IMG/VR virus record: IMGVR_UViG_3300045911_000135
Span: 1-32,813 of that record
Strand: one strand, 5' to 3'
DNA length: 32,813 nucleotides
From: a virus
The first letter of the stretch is position 1. Every line of letters starts with the position of its first letter. Under the pieces are notes generated by a model. It did not search any database and was not told the DNA's origin. It worked only from the letters and a program-made list of their open reading frames with translations. Positions 1-9,459 of the stretch are shown here, one piece after another. A program made the position numbers and the translations under genes.

Positions 1-127
1 CAGGACCTCAGGGTCCAGCAGGACCTCAGGGTCCTCAGGGTCCAATTGGAGCCACCGGAGCTACAGGTCCACAAGGTCCAGCAGGAGATACAGGTGCTAC
101 AGGAGCTACAGGACCTCAGGGTCCAGC
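1..127 (+). repeat. Terminal direct repeat (copy 1) marking circular closure
   Basis: Bases 1-127 are identical to bases 32687-32813. An exact 127-base end overlap is what a k-mer assembler with k=127 leaves on a circular contig. Collapsing it keeps the fibre frame intact and gives a circle of 32,686 bp. The overlap lies inside a 108-bp tandem repeat, so the number of units at the junction is not resolved. Confidence 0.85.
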
Positions 128-300
128 AGGACCTCAGGGTCCTCAGGGTCCAATTGGAGCCACCGGAGCTACAGGTCCACAAGGTCCAGCAGGAGATACA
201 GGTGCTACAGGAGCTACAGGACCTCAGGGTCCAGCAGGACCTCAGGGTCCTCAGGGTCCAATTGGAGCCACCGGAGCTACAGGCCCAGCAGGTGTATTCA
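1..300 (+). repeat. 108-bp tandem repeat encoding collagen triplets
   Basis: A 108-bp unit (36 residues, 12 Gly-X-Y triplets) is repeated exactly at 3-110 and 111-218, followed by a partial third copy from 219 to about 281. Related units lie at 32612-32813. The period keeps the reading frame, so copy-number change would alter shaft length without breaking the gene. Confidence 0.9.
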
Positions 301-1256
301 CTGGTGGAATGCTAATGTATCAAAGTGGTTCTGTAGATGGTTCTTCGTTTATAGGTTCACCTTTATACTATGATGTTACTTTTTCAGGAACATTCACTGC
401 TTCATATAATGTTAATGTCGATAGTATTATACCAAGAGATTGGAGTATAAGTAATAAAACTTCAACTGGTTTTAGAATAAACTCAAACTCATCAGCATCA
501 TTTACACATTCTGTAGATTGGTCAGCTCTTGAGAGTTCAAATACTACTATAGGGGCTTTTATAGGACCAACAGGACCTCAAGGTCCAGCGGGTCCACAAG
601 GACCGACAGGACCACAAAGTCTTCCTGATGGGTCATTATCATCGCCTGGTTTATCATTTATAAATAGTCCCAATACAGGTATATATAGAAATCCTAACCA
701 ATTAGGATTTTCTGTAAATGGTGCCGATGTTGGTAGGTTCGTTACCAACTCTGGTGTGGCATCGTTTGCTCCTATGGATGGAACAGTCGCCAGACCAGGC
801 GTTTCCTTCTATGGTGATTTAGATACCGGTATGTGGAGACCAGGTACAAATAGACTTGGTTTAGCTGCTGGTGGAGCAACTGCTGCAATATTTGGAACAA
901 CAAACTCAATAGCTACAAGAACATACTTTGAGAGGGGGGTTCATCACTATCCAGTTATTAATACATCTGTGAGTGGAACTTATCAAGTGGATATGGCAGC
1001 GGGTAATATATTTAACTTAACTTTAACAGGAAATGCGACTATATCAACAACGAATAGTTCAATAGGATCATACTTCCTATACATAAGACAAGATGCAACA
1101 GGTGGAAGAACATTACAAATGCATAATGATGGCAGATTTTTAGGAACAACTGCGGTATCAATAGCCACGGCTTCAAATGCGATATCGTTTATTCAATTAG
1201 TTTGTATTGGAACTCAATCTGTGGTTACATCTCAAAAAGGATTAACAACACTATGA
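1..1256 (+). CDS. Collagen-repeat tail fibre, C-terminal part (continues from the right end of the window)
   Basis: Open from base 3 with no start in the window. It begins with about 30 Gly-X-Y triplets (GPQGPAG, GATGATG and GDTG blocks), so it is the downstream half of a gene cut by the contig ends. After a non-repetitive stretch and a short second GPQGPAG block come two copies of a fibre motif, [15 protein letters not shown] and [17 protein letters not shown]-terminal beta-rich domain ([11 protein letters not shown]...[10 protein letters not shown]) resembles domains common at fibre tips. Joined through the 127-base terminal overlap with the piece at 31978-32813, the protein would be about 654 residues in one frame. 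Role inferred: trimeric receptor-binding or side fibre. The collagen-like part should form a triple-helical shaft, although repeat number is uncertain in this assembly. The stop overlaps the next start (ATGA at 1253-1256). Confidence 0.85.
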   Translation, partial: GPQGPAGPQGPQGPIGATGATGPQGPAGDTGATGATGPQGPAGPQGPQGPIGATGATGPQGPAGDTGATGATGPQGPAGPQGPQGPIGATGATGPAGVFTGGMLMYQSGSVDGSSFIGSPLYYDVTFSGTFTASYNVNVDSIIPRDWSISNKTSTGFRINSNSSASFTHSVDWSALESSNTTIGAFIGPTGPQGPAGPQGPTGPQSLPDGSLSSPGLSFINSPNTGIYRNPNQLGFSVNGADVGRFVTNSGVASFAPMDGTVARPGVSFYGDLDTGMWRPGTNRLGLAAGGATAAIFGTTNSIATRTYFERGVHHYPVINTSVSGTYQVDMAAGNIFNLTLTGNATISTTNSSIGSYFLYIRQDATGGRTLQMHNDGRFLGTTAVSIATASNAISFIQLVCIGTQSVVTSQKGLTTL

Positions 1257-2326
1257 TACCAATACCAATGATGTTTTTGACGACAACACCACCAATCGAA
1301 CCATTAATCGCCTCATATACCTTTTCTAGCTCTATCTACGCTTTACAGGGCTGTGATATATCATATGATGATGATTATGTATATTGTATGGTTGATAATG
1401 ATGTTGGTGGTATATCGATGTTATATGCTTTTGATGTTACAACAGCTGCTTTATCACATACAGTAAGCATTCCATCTAAACTAAAAAGTTTACAGATGAT
1501 GAGTGATGGTTATTTTTATGGAGTAACAAGAGGAGTTGCTAGTAATTCAAAGTTTATAAATTGCTCAGCTACTGGTTCTAATTTTAATACTCTTTATACA
1601 AATACCGGAAGTGGATCTTCAAATATAATGAGGAAGATGATTTTATCTAAATATAATAATAGAATTTATACAGGTTCGAGAATTACTGGACAACCCGCTA
1701 ATGGCAATCACATTTTTTCAGCATCTGCTTCTTCTTCCACTTTAATAAGTAGTCATAATTTTATTCCTAATGCACATAGTGATAGTGATGTACTTTCACT
1801 ATCCTCTAACGGAGACCTACTTTTATATCTATCATCTCAAGATACGATTGGTATAAGAGTAACTAAAGTAACGGTTCCTACTCATAGTGTTACATCAGTA
1901 ACCTCTAATATAATTGTTACAAACCATACAGAAGAACGTTCTTTAAGTTTTGCTTACGATGATTCTGATACAATAATGATAGCAGCTCATAGCAGTACAT
2001 ATTCACAGATTATAAGATATACACCATCAAGTGATACATTCACAAGTTCAATAACCAACATTGGCGATGATAGACTTGTTTATGATATAACATACGCTTC
2101 ATCAAATAATTCTTTCTATTTTATAGATAGAGATTCATCAACATTCACTATGAGTGTCAGTAAGACAACTGATTTGGTTAATTTTACAACAGTACATAGT
2201 CAATCACTTGGGTATAATTCGATTACAAGTCTTAAATATATACCATCGATGAATTCTGTATGTGCTGTCTATAACACATTAGTAGGTAATGATATAATTA
2301 TCCATATTAATTTTTTAGGTTTATAA
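1253..2326 (+). CDS. Putative beta-propeller-like virion protein
   Basis: About 357 residues from ATG at 1253. The frame is open upstream, but this start makes an ATGA overlap with the stop of the collagen fibre and avoids a long overlap, so I prefer it. The sequence is Ser/Thr- and aromatic-rich, with recurring short strands of the type [22 protein letters not shown] and [12 protein letters not shown], each followed by a turn. This is the rhythm of propeller blades and of exported or virion beta proteins. No catalytic motif, signal peptide or membrane segment is visible. Translational coupling to the fibre suggests a fibre partner, for example a tip, adaptor or chaperone. The fold is inferred from pattern only and the function is not recognised. 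Confidence 0.6.
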   Translation: MIPIPMMFLTTTPPIEPLIASYTFSSSIYALQGCDISYDDDYVYCMVDNDVGGISMLYAFDVTTAALSHTVSIPSKLKSLQMMSDGYFYGVTRGVASNSKFINCSATGSNFNTLYTNTGSGSSNIMRKMILSKYNNRIYTGSRITGQPANGNHIFSASASSSTLISSHNFIPNAHSDSDVLSLSSNGDLLLYLSSQDTIGIRVTKVTVPTHSVTSVTSNIIVTNHTEERSLSFAYDDSDTIMIAAHSSTYSQIIRYTPSSDTFTSSITNIGDDRLVYDITYASSNNSFYFIDRDSSTFTMSVSKTTDLVNFTTVHSQSLGYNSITSLKYIPSMNSVCAVYNTLVGNDIIIHINFLGL

Positions 2327-2338
2327 AGAAATTAATGC

Positions 2339-2794
2339 ATGAAAGAAGAATTAGAAAAAGCTCTCAAACTATGGGGAGAAGAAACAGTAAAGAAGATACA
2401 AGCAGCCATTGTTACCAAACGTGTCCTTGATACTGGGAAGTTAAGAAACTCCATTAAGTATGTTATTGGTGATGGATTTATCCAGTTTACAATGGAGACA
2501 TATGGTAGATATATGGATGAAGGAACAGGTCGATTTGGAACAAAGAGTAAACCATTAACAAAGAGATCTATACCAGCTATAGCTGGAGCTCTTGAATTAA
2601 GTGGTTGGGCTTCACGAAAGAACTTAAAACCTTGGGCTGTTGCTACCAATATTGTTAAGAGAGGAGGGCTAAAACCAAGAGGATTCTTTAATGTTATTAT
2701 AGAGAAGGAAATTGGTGGATTATTACCCTATTTAGACGGAGCTTTTATTGAATACTTAGAGGGTAGAATAACTGTGATAAATAGTGAAGAGTAA
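2339..2794 (+). CDS. HK97 gp10-like head-tail / tail-completion protein
   Basis: 151 residues. An amphipathic N-terminal helix (EELEKALKLWGEETVKKIQ) is followed by DTGKLRNSI, YGRYMDEGTGRFG and the C-terminal KPRGFFNVIIEKE. The pattern 'TG.LrnSi ... y..yvd.Gtg.fg ... p.gF' is characteristic of the HK97 gp10-like family, which sits at the head-tail interface and helps complete the tail. The length is normal for the family. An ATG at 2335 is in another frame; the ATG at 2339 leads into this protein. It lies between fibre genes and baseplate-like genes rather than next to the portal, an unusual but not unknown order. Confidence 0.75.
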   Translation: MKEELEKALKLWGEETVKKIQAAIVTKRVLDTGKLRNSIKYVIGDGFIQFTMETYGRYMDEGTGRFGTKSKPLTKRSIPAIAGALELSGWASRKNLKPWAVATNIVKRGGLKPRGFFNVIIEKEIGGLLPYLDGAFIEYLEGRITVINSEE

Positions 2795-2796
2795 AA

Positions 2797-2830
2797 AAAA
2801 AGCATTGAGTAATACTCAAACATATTATAT
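2797..2830 (+). promoter_or_regulatory. Bipartite late-promoter-like element, copy 1
   Basis: AAAAAGCA (2797-2804), 16 bp, then CATATTATAT (2821-2830), 16 bp before the start at 2847. The spacer is itself a dyad, TTGAGT-AAT-ACTCAA, which could be an operator or hairpin. It shares its two boxes and spacing with elements at 8225, 12391, 13447, 15039, 18262 and 31467. Confidence 0.6.
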
Positions 2831-2846
2831 ATAAAATAATTGTAAT

Positions 2847-4367
2847 ATGCCAGTATCAATAATCACGAATTTCACTTCAAATAGATTCTACCCTGTTAAT
2901 AATCATATAACAGCTACAGTTAATTCTCCTGAGAGTGGTAATTGTAATTTTAGATATATTTGTGATATCTATGTAAATGGGATAAAAGTATTTACTGATA
3001 AGTTATTCCCAGATCCATTAACAGGTTATGGATTCTTTAAAATAGATAGAATTCTACAAGATTATATTCTTGATTCTCTCCCATCAGCCCCATACTCTAC
3101 TATTACCAATTCAGCCAGTTCAACAACTGCACCAGGAGCTGTTCTTACAGTTCAATGTAAGTTTGGGCAAGAGTATGACTCTTCCAGTAACTGTAAAGGT
3201 ACAGTTATCCAATACTTAAATCAAGCAACATCTAATACATTTTATGTTTTTAATGGAGCAATTGACTATGAAGATTATCCTTCTTGGGATCATACAAAAC
3301 ATTTAGGTGTTTGGGCATCTGCATCATATGCAAATAAAGAGTTCCTAACCAACTCCCCAAGAGAAGTTGAAGTTACTTATAACGATTCATATTTCTTGGA
3401 TATATATTCACTAACTAATCCAATAACATACGTATCACCTCCAAACGGATTTGTAGCAGTTGAGATATCAAAAAAGGAAGGAAACTTAACTATCGCGACA
3501 TCCTCTGCCGTTAGCTCTATAACCGGAACACCAAGAAGATATAGGTTGGCAGTTGGTCCATATGACTTGAATAAAGTGTTTAATACTAATTATATCTCTC
3601 AATGGACAAGTGAATATAAAGTTAGATTGGTATGGCGAGTTGGTTCTTCTAATATTCACGCATTAAGTGAGACATTTACATTCAAAGTAAGACCACCTAG
3701 ACCATTTCAAACAAGAATAGGATTTATAGGTAGATTAGGTTCAATAGAACACTTTACATTCTATCATAGAAATAATAAATCATTTGATATAGTTAGAAGT
3801 AACTATGAGAAGAATATGTTCTCCAACACAGGTGGTGTTTGGGGGTATGCTGTGGGTGATAGAGGAACATCAACATATAAAGTGAGTTCAATTGAGAAAC
3901 ATACAGTTAGTTCTTATGTAGATAAGGATTGGAGTCAATTTTTATACGAGATGTGGTTATCTCCAGAGGTTTGGACTTATAAAAGACCAGAGTTAATAGA
4001 GTTTAAGGTGTATAAAGAAACGCCTTCACCAACAAGTAGAATGTTATTCACTTTACCAGAAGGTCACGGTTTTAAAGTAGGTGATCAGTTTAGATGTTTC
4101 CCAGATAATAAACCTAATAACGTTGACTATAATAACTCATTTACTATTACAGGAGTTAATGGTAGGACTATTGACTGTGGATTAATATTTGCTGTATATA
4201 ATCTAACTGAAAGTTTATGTGGTTGGCTTCATAAGATAGAAGATTGGAAAAGATTACCAATTGTTATATCTGATAATATGGTAGAGGTAAAACAAAAAGT
4301 ATCTAAACCTATTGAATATACACTTAACTATGCTAACGCATATTGCAAAACAACATTAAGACCATAA
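2847..4367 (+). CDS. Tail / baseplate structural protein
   Basis: 506 residues, rich in beta-strand patterns, with no membrane segment. The N-terminus (VSIITNFTSNRFYPVNNHI) and C-terminus (KPIEYTLNYANAYCKTTLRP) have the feel of a conserved Bacteroidota-phage tail protein that pairs with a very large tail protein. The next gene starts on the last base of this stop codon (TAATG at 4365-4369), so the two are translationally coupled and probably made in fixed ratio. A promoter-like element lies directly upstream. The baseplate or distal-tail role is inferred from position before a 1286-residue tail protein, a fibre and the tape measure. No enzymatic motif is seen. Confidence 0.6.
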   Translation: MPVSIITNFTSNRFYPVNNHITATVNSPESGNCNFRYICDIYVNGIKVFTDKLFPDPLTGYGFFKIDRILQDYILDSLPSAPYSTITNSASSTTAPGAVLTVQCKFGQEYDSSSNCKGTVIQYLNQATSNTFYVFNGAIDYEDYPSWDHTKHLGVWASASYANKEFLTNSPREVEVTYNDSYFLDIYSLTNPITYVSPPNGFVAVEISKKEGNLTIATSSAVSSITGTPRRYRLAVGPYDLNKVFNTNYISQWTSEYKVRLVWRVGSSNIHALSETFTFKVRPPRPFQTRIGFIGRLGSIEHFTFYHRNNKSFDIVRSNYEKNMFSNTGGVWGYAVGDRGTSTYKVSSIEKHTVSSYVDKDWSQFLYEMWLSPEVWTYKRPELIEFKVYKETPSPTSRMLFTLPEGHGFKVGDQFRCFPDNKPNNVDYNNSFTITGVNGRTIDCGLIFAVYNLTESLCGWLHKIEDWKRLPIVISDNMVEVKQKVSKPIEYTLNYANAYCKTTLRP

Positions 4368-7300
4368 TGGGAAACTTAAAAGCTGAAATGATAATATTCC
4401 ACAGACCAAACAATGGTTTGTTAAGTGTTATTAGTGATTCTTCACCAACATCTAGTAACATATATTATGCTCAAAAGAATAACCCTAATCAACCAATAGA
4501 TTCATCGTTTAAGAAGCTAACAAGACCTGCCGGTAGATCAGGACAAGGTGTTAGAGTAGATTTATATGAAGATGTATCTATACCACTTACTTATACAATA
4601 TTAGATGTGAGGGAACCTGATAAGAAAAAGACATCTTGGTCTAAATCTATTAAATTACCAGGTACAAAGAACAACAACAGAATCTTTACTCATATCTATG
4701 AACTAGGAAAAGACGGTTGGATTACGATTGGTAATAGATCAGTTTATCAAGGATTTAATCCAAACATAAGAAAAGAAGTTATTATTAATAACGATGGTAT
4801 TCAAGTTTTTAAGGGTAATATGCAACTTAAAACAGTCACCAAAGACAAAGATGGTAATATCGAGTATGAAGTGACTTTAACAGGTGATTTAACCTCACTA
4901 TTTTTTGATATAGGAAATGCAAAGTTATCTGATTTAGATTTCAGTGAATGGGATCACGAGTGGTCAGCTCAAAATATTATGAGATCTTGGTATGGTCAAT
5001 TAACAAGGAATAAATCTCCGTATATAAGCAATACATCAACCATTATCGGAACAATATCAAGGTTATCTAGACAAAAATCAACAGGTAGATTACAAATCCG
5101 AATGGCTACACCTCATGGTTTATCCGTTGAGGATTGGGTAAGAGTTCAAGTATTTGGAAATGGTGAGTTTCAGTTCTTTTCTACAGCTCACGGTGAGTGG
5201 TGTGTGGCTGAAATTATTAACTCAACAACATTTACAGTTAATTATCCCTATCCAAAAGGACTACTTAAATGGAGATCATATAATTCCAATCCTGAAGATG
5301 TATCTTCAAGGGGATTTGTTGTTTCAAAAATAGTTCATTCAGGTAAGGGTTATGTTTATCCAATGATATCTTGGGGAGACGAATATGATGCTAATTCATT
5401 TCCTGTTACTTCATTTGTTCCTGCTTATTATGTTAAAGAAATATGGGATAAGATATTTGCTGAAACAAACTCTTCTTATGAATCTAATTTCATTAATAGT
5501 CAGTTCTTTAAGAGGTTAATTCTAATACAAAAGAGAAGTGAATATAAAGTATCGAGAGATGATGTTAAAGCTAGAACATTTAGAGTTGGAGCTTTGGAAG
5601 GATTTACAACTGTTGTTAGTATGGGACCCGCCCTATCAAATACACCAGAGTGGTCACTTCAATTCTTAAACGGTAATATAGGAGCTACCTGGTCAGGATC
5701 TTCAGCTTCATTATTCCAGTTTAATCAACCAACAAATGACCCCTCTTCTCGTGTTAGGTTTAATATAGAGACAGGAGGAACTGGAACAGGATCTTTTTGT
5801 GATGGCAATTGTGATGGGTACTCAGGTACAATTATTTATAATAACTGGGATTCTTCTACATATAAATGGGTTGTACCAAGAAGTGGTGAATATCAATTAT
5901 CAGCAGCTTTTAAGATAAGCGCTTGGATGGATATGAATGGATATTTTGGGACAAATCCAAATGGAACAGCTTCTTTCTTTCCATTAGGACCAACATATAC
6001 ATACTATCCATATGCTGTAACAAAAGACCAGCCAAATGGATTTATTGGTCTAAATAGCACAGGTATCAGAGTTAACGCAAGAATGTGGAGGATGAGACAA
6101 GGTGTTAAGACCAAAATAGGTGAGACATCTATAGACTTTGTAACACTACCAAGTCAAACTTGGAGAAACAGAAACGTCAACAATCCACCCCCAGGTTGGA
6201 AATGGTTTGGTAGATATCAACCTACCTCTTGGGAAAATAGGGATGTTTTAGTTAATGCTAACAATAGATATTTTAATACTGGGGATGAAGTGTGGGTTGA
6301 GGTTACGTACTTCTTACAAACAGCCGGTCGATTCTACTCAACATCTTTAGGTAGACACCTATCTATTGCCTTTGGTGAGATAAAACGTGTAAACTTTTTC
6401 CAAGAAGAAAAAAGGGATATTTTAGCGGATATATTCGTCAAGGTGGAACCTGTTTCTTATATGTGGAATGTACCTTCTAACAAGTCAACGGAGAATTCTA
6501 TTATAGAAGCAAAAGAGTTCTTACCAAAAGATATGTCTTGTAAAGACTTCTTAAACTCTATTATAAAATCCTTCAATTTATATATCCAACCAGATAATTT
6601 AGTTGAAAGGAAATATTACATAGAACCAAGAGATGATTTCTATTATACAGGATCAAACGGTCAATCTGACTACGAAGACTGGTCAGGTAAGATTCAAGAG
6701 GATTCTATTGAAATAATCCCAATGGGTGCTCTAATTTCTAAGTATTACACCTTTGAAAATAAGAGTGAAAATGATTATTGGAACAAAAAGTTTAGAGAAG
6801 AGCGAGGTAGAGACTATATGAAATACACTAAGGAAGTCGAAAATGACTTCCTTGATAATGAAACTAAGATTACCACTAATTTTGGATCAACTGTTATGAT
6901 CAATAACCCAGAAGATAGTGATGTTGTAATGCCAGCTATTCTACAAAGAGAGTCAAATGGTTCCGCTAAACCAGTATCTAACTCAGCACCTAGGTTATTA
7001 ATATACGGTGGTATTAGACCATATTCAAAAGAACAGTTATATATCCCAGACCTATTAAGTATAGGTCAACAAAATGTTTCTGGTCAACAAGGTTGGGAAT
7101 TGTTACAATCATCTTCTATTGTTCCTAATGCAGCTACATCAAGTGGTGGTTTATCATTTTATCCTTATGCTGGAACCGTTGATTCACCACAAGACCCAAT
7201 GTATGACTTAAATTGGTTTAATATGGAAGAAGGTGATTTTGTTTACTGGGATAATGCTAGGTGGTCTGACCACAACCTTTATAATGCTTATTGGAGGAAT

Positions 7301-8227
7301 TTTATAACAGAAATATCTGACCCTTCATCAGCTCTTATTAAAGCTAAGGTTAGATTAACCCCAAAAGATATCTTTAGTCTTGATTTTAGAAAGATTATAG
7401 TGATAGATAGGATATATTATAGATTACAAAAGATTATTGATTACGACCCAATTGGTGATGGTTTAACAACTGTTGAGTTACTCAAACTCAAATCATCTTC
7501 TAAGTATCTAAGAAAAAGCGTTTGGAATGGTGAATTATTTGAGACCGTTAAGGTGGATAAAGGCACTTTACCGATTTCTATTTCTTATATGCCACCTCAA
7601 AGGATAAGAGCTAGTTCAGGTTTTATCAATACTTCTCCAGGATCTAATATAAGCAATAACCCTTCTATTATAATAAAAGGAAAAGGTAATTATGTTGGAT
7701 CAGCTAAAAATGTAGATATTGTTGGTGATGAAAACGCTATTGGAGACAACGCCTTTAATATTAATATTAAAGGTGGTTTAGGTAACGCTATATCTGGTGG
7801 TGTGTCAAATGTTACCCTTATCGGAACATCTAAAAAGGTTATCAATGAAAGTAATGTTACCTATATAAACAATATTAGATTTAAAAATGGAGTTCCAATT
7901 TCAAGGTGTAATGTTATAAATGGAGGTATCGATAGTGTTAATAAGGATTTATCTCCTAATTCACAAATTAATGTTATCAATGGAGGTGAGGATATTGTTA
8001 AAAAACAAGGATCTAACACATATGAGAATGTTATTAATGCTGGTATAGATACTGTACTTCCAGATATTCCTGAATTAGGTATAAGTTCAACAACAACTCC
8101 ATATCCAAAGACAAATTTCTCAGGTGGATATTCATTTATAAGCGCTACCTTATCTTTAATAGATGTTGTTAGACAAACACAGGTGAGTTCGAATAACATT
8201 ATCACTAACTTCGGAGAGTCATCATAA
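4367..8227 (+). CDS. Large tail / baseplate hub-like protein with C-terminal beta-solenoid
   Basis: About 1286 residues from the coupled ATG at 4367; an upstream in-frame ATG at 4343 lies inside the previous gene. The N-terminal region holds TSWSKSIKLPGTKNNNRIF and a following FKGNMQLK segment, a signature I associate with large tail-tip or baseplate proteins of Bacteroidota phages. The middle is Trp/Tyr-rich. The last 200 residues change to short Asn/Gly/Ile repeats (KGKGNYVGSAKNVDIVG, NAIGDNAFNINIKGG) typical of a beta-helix. They end in three copies of a 19-20 residue repeat, NVINGGIDSV / NVINGGEDIV / NVINAGIDTV, with codons starting at 7910, 7970 and 8027. A hub carrying a fibre-docking solenoid is inferred; no cell-wall-degrading motif was recognised. 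Confidence 0.7.
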   Translation: MGNLKAEMIIFHRPNNGLLSVISDSSPTSSNIYYAQKNNPNQPIDSSFKKLTRPAGRSGQGVRVDLYEDVSIPLTYTILDVREPDKKKTSWSKSIKLPGTKNNNRIFTHIYELGKDGWITIGNRSVYQGFNPNIRKEVIINNDGIQVFKGNMQLKTVTKDKDGNIEYEVTLTGDLTSLFFDIGNAKLSDLDFSEWDHEWSAQNIMRSWYGQLTRNKSPYISNTSTIIGTISRLSRQKSTGRLQIRMATPHGLSVEDWVRVQVFGNGEFQFFSTAHGEWCVAEIINSTTFTVNYPYPKGLLKWRSYNSNPEDVSSRGFVVSKIVHSGKGYVYPMISWGDEYDANSFPVTSFVPAYYVKEIWDKIFAETNSSYESNFINSQFFKRLILIQKRSEYKVSRDDVKARTFRVGALEGFTTVVSMGPALSNTPEWSLQFLNGNIGATWSGSSASLFQFNQPTNDPSSRVRFNIETGGTGTGSFCDGNCDGYSGTIIYNNWDSSTYKWVVPRSGEYQLSAAFKISAWMDMNGYFGTNPNGTASFFPLGPTYTYYPYAVTKDQPNGFIGLNSTGIRVNARMWRMRQGVKTKIGETSIDFVTLPSQTWRNRNVNNPPPGWKWFGRYQPTSWENRDVLVNANNRYFNTGDEVWVEVTYFLQTAGRFYSTSLGRHLSIAFGEIKRVNFFQEEKRDILADIFVKVEPVSYMWNVPSNKSTENSIIEAKEFLPKDMSCKDFLNSIIKSFNLYIQPDNLVERKYYIEPRDDFYYTGSNGQSDYEDWSGKIQEDSIEIIPMGALISKYYTFENKSENDYWNKKFREERGRDYMKYTKEVENDFLDNETKITTNFGSTVMINNPEDSDVVMPAILQRESNGSAKPVSNSAPRLLIYGGIRPYSKEQLYIPDLLSIGQQNVSGQQGWELLQSSSIVPNAATSSGGLSFYPYAGTVDSPQDPMYDLNWFNMEEGDFVYWDNARWSDHNLYNAYWRNFITEISDPSSALIKAKVRLTPKDIFSLDFRKIIVIDRIYYRLQKIIDYDPIGDGLTTVELLKLKSSSKYLRKSVWNGELFETVKVDKGTLPISISYMPPQRIRASSGFINTSPGSNISNNPSIIIKGKGNYVGSAKNVDIVGDENAIGDNAFNINIKGGLGNAISGGVSNVTLIGTSKKVINESNVTYINNIRFKNGVPISRCNVINGGIDSVNKDLSPNSQINVINGGEDIVKKQGSNTYENVINAGIDTVLPDIPELGISSTTTPYPKTNFSGGYSFISATLSLIDVVRQTQVSSNNIITNFGESS
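7910..8060 (+). repeat. Three ~60-bp in-gene repeats (NVINGG)
   Basis: Three successive coding repeats begin AAT-GTT-AT at 7910, 7970 and 8027. They are diverged at the DNA level but keep NVIN[GA]G.D.V. They look like a solenoid or fibre-attachment segment near the C-terminus of the large tail protein. Confidence 0.6.
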
Positions 8228-8259
8228 AAGCATATATAGTATATAAAAACATATTATAA
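8225..8259 (+). promoter_or_regulatory. Bipartite late-promoter-like element, copy 2
   Basis: TAAAAGCA (8225-8232) overlapping the previous stop region, 17 bp, then CATATTATAA (8250-8259), 19 bp before the fibre gene. The downstream box and flank (ACATATTATA-ATAAAATAAT) nearly match copy 1 at 2820-2840. Confidence 0.55.
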
Positions 8260-8278
8260 ATAAAATAATAATAAAAAA

Positions 8279-9442
8279 ATGTCAAATAAAATTGAACAAT
8301 ATTCAAGGATAATTAACCACTCAATTACAACTAGCGGACAAGCATTTACTATTCCATCTTCAAATGATCACACCGATGAAACTTGGCTTAGCACAGACCT
8401 TTATATTGGTGAGATTGGTATCAATTTAACAGATGATACCATTTTTATGAGAACTAATAACGGTATTGTTCAAATCGGTGGATCATCTTCCGGAGGCGGT
8501 TCTCATTCAAATCTATGGAACTGGTCATCACCAAATATCGTGATAGGATCAACCTACTCAGCTAACTCTGTCTCACCAAGAAGTGGTTACTATACCGATT
8601 TAGGAACAACAACACTAAGATGGAAAGACCTTTATATTGGTGGAGCTAATTCTGGTAGAGGTATAATTAATGTTAATGGTGGTTTATCATTAACTGAAAT
8701 TTCTTCTAATGGTATATTAACTTCTGGTTATATAGTAGAAGATAACGCACCAATTGTTATCGGTGTTGGAACAGTATCAAATGGAACTAATAAAAATAGA
8801 GCTCTTTACCTAAACTCAAGAAGTGTATCAATGACGGCATCAGGTAATCAAAGAGCAGTTATATCTAGTACCGGTGTTACCTATTCAGTAAACAACGATA
8901 ACACAGCTGTTATAGGCGCATTTAATGTGAGATTAGCATCAGCTGTTAGTCAGCATGTTCATTTAGGAAATGGATATGGTAAGATAAACTATAATTCAAA
9001 TGAAGTTGTGGTGGGTAATTTAGCAGTTAGAGGTATTAGTGATGATGGTTCAAATCAGTATAATAAGTCTGATTGGAGGACAAATCAATCTAAATTAAGA
9101 ACTTCTAATGCTCTTTCTACAACATTAGTTTCTATTCCCTTTGTGGATGACGGAGAAGTTGTTCAGATAAAAGCCTATATCATTGGAACAAATATATCGG
9201 ATGCTTCTAAAGTTTATTCAGCTGAACTTACAGGGTGTGCTTATGGTGGACCTTCATATATAAACTCTTTAGTTGGAGTTCCGATTTTAAATGCGGTATC
9301 AAGCTGGTCAGGCGTTCAACCTGACTGCGAAATGACGGTTGATTCTTCAGCCGTTTATATAAAGGTAACCGGTAGACCAACAGATACAATACAATGGTTA
9401 TGTACTTACTCCTATCACAAACTTATAAGTGTTATACCATAA
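8279..9442 (+). CDS. Tail fibre protein
   Basis: 387 residues. Near residue 35 lies TDLYIGEIGINLTDDTIFMR followed by NNGIVQIGG, the pattern of N-terminal attachment domains of phage fibres and tropism determinants ('l..GEiG.n..d..i..r...giv.i'). A Gly/Ser linker (SSSGGGS) follows, then DLGTTTLRWKDLYIG, a motif repeated in many fibres. The rest is low-complexity beta sequence with a more globular C-terminus containing three cysteines (CAYGG, CEMT, CTYS). It lies between the baseplate-like protein and the tape measure. It is inferred to be a receptor-binding fibre distinct from the collagen fibre. Confidence 0.75.
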   Translation: MSNKIEQYSRIINHSITTSGQAFTIPSSNDHTDETWLSTDLYIGEIGINLTDDTIFMRTNNGIVQIGGSSSGGGSHSNLWNWSSPNIVIGSTYSANSVSPRSGYYTDLGTTTLRWKDLYIGGANSGRGIINVNGGLSLTEISSNGILTSGYIVEDNAPIVIGVGTVSNGTNKNRALYLNSRSVSMTASGNQRAVISSTGVTYSVNNDNTAVIGAFNVRLASAVSQHVHLGNGYGKINYNSNEVVVGNLAVRGISDDGSNQYNKSDWRTNQSKLRTSNALSTTLVSIPFVDDGEVVQIKAYIIGTNISDASKVYSAELTGCAYGGPSYINSLVGVPILNAVSSWSGVQPDCEMTVDSSAVYIKVTGRPTDTIQWLCTYSYHKLISVIP

Positions 9443-9459
9443 TAAATAAAAAGAAATAA

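Noticed and set aside
46-315. Open frame rich in Leu, Gln and Pro across the repeat
   Set aside because: It is the collagen repeat read out of frame from a TTG; the Gly-X-Y frame continues through 309 and is the real one.
2332-2649. Long antisense frames such as those at 2332-2649, 983-1168, 7861-8205, 12241-12444 and 13184-13585
   Set aside because: They lie opposite well-supported genes, have no recognisable motif and have compositions expected from reverse reading.
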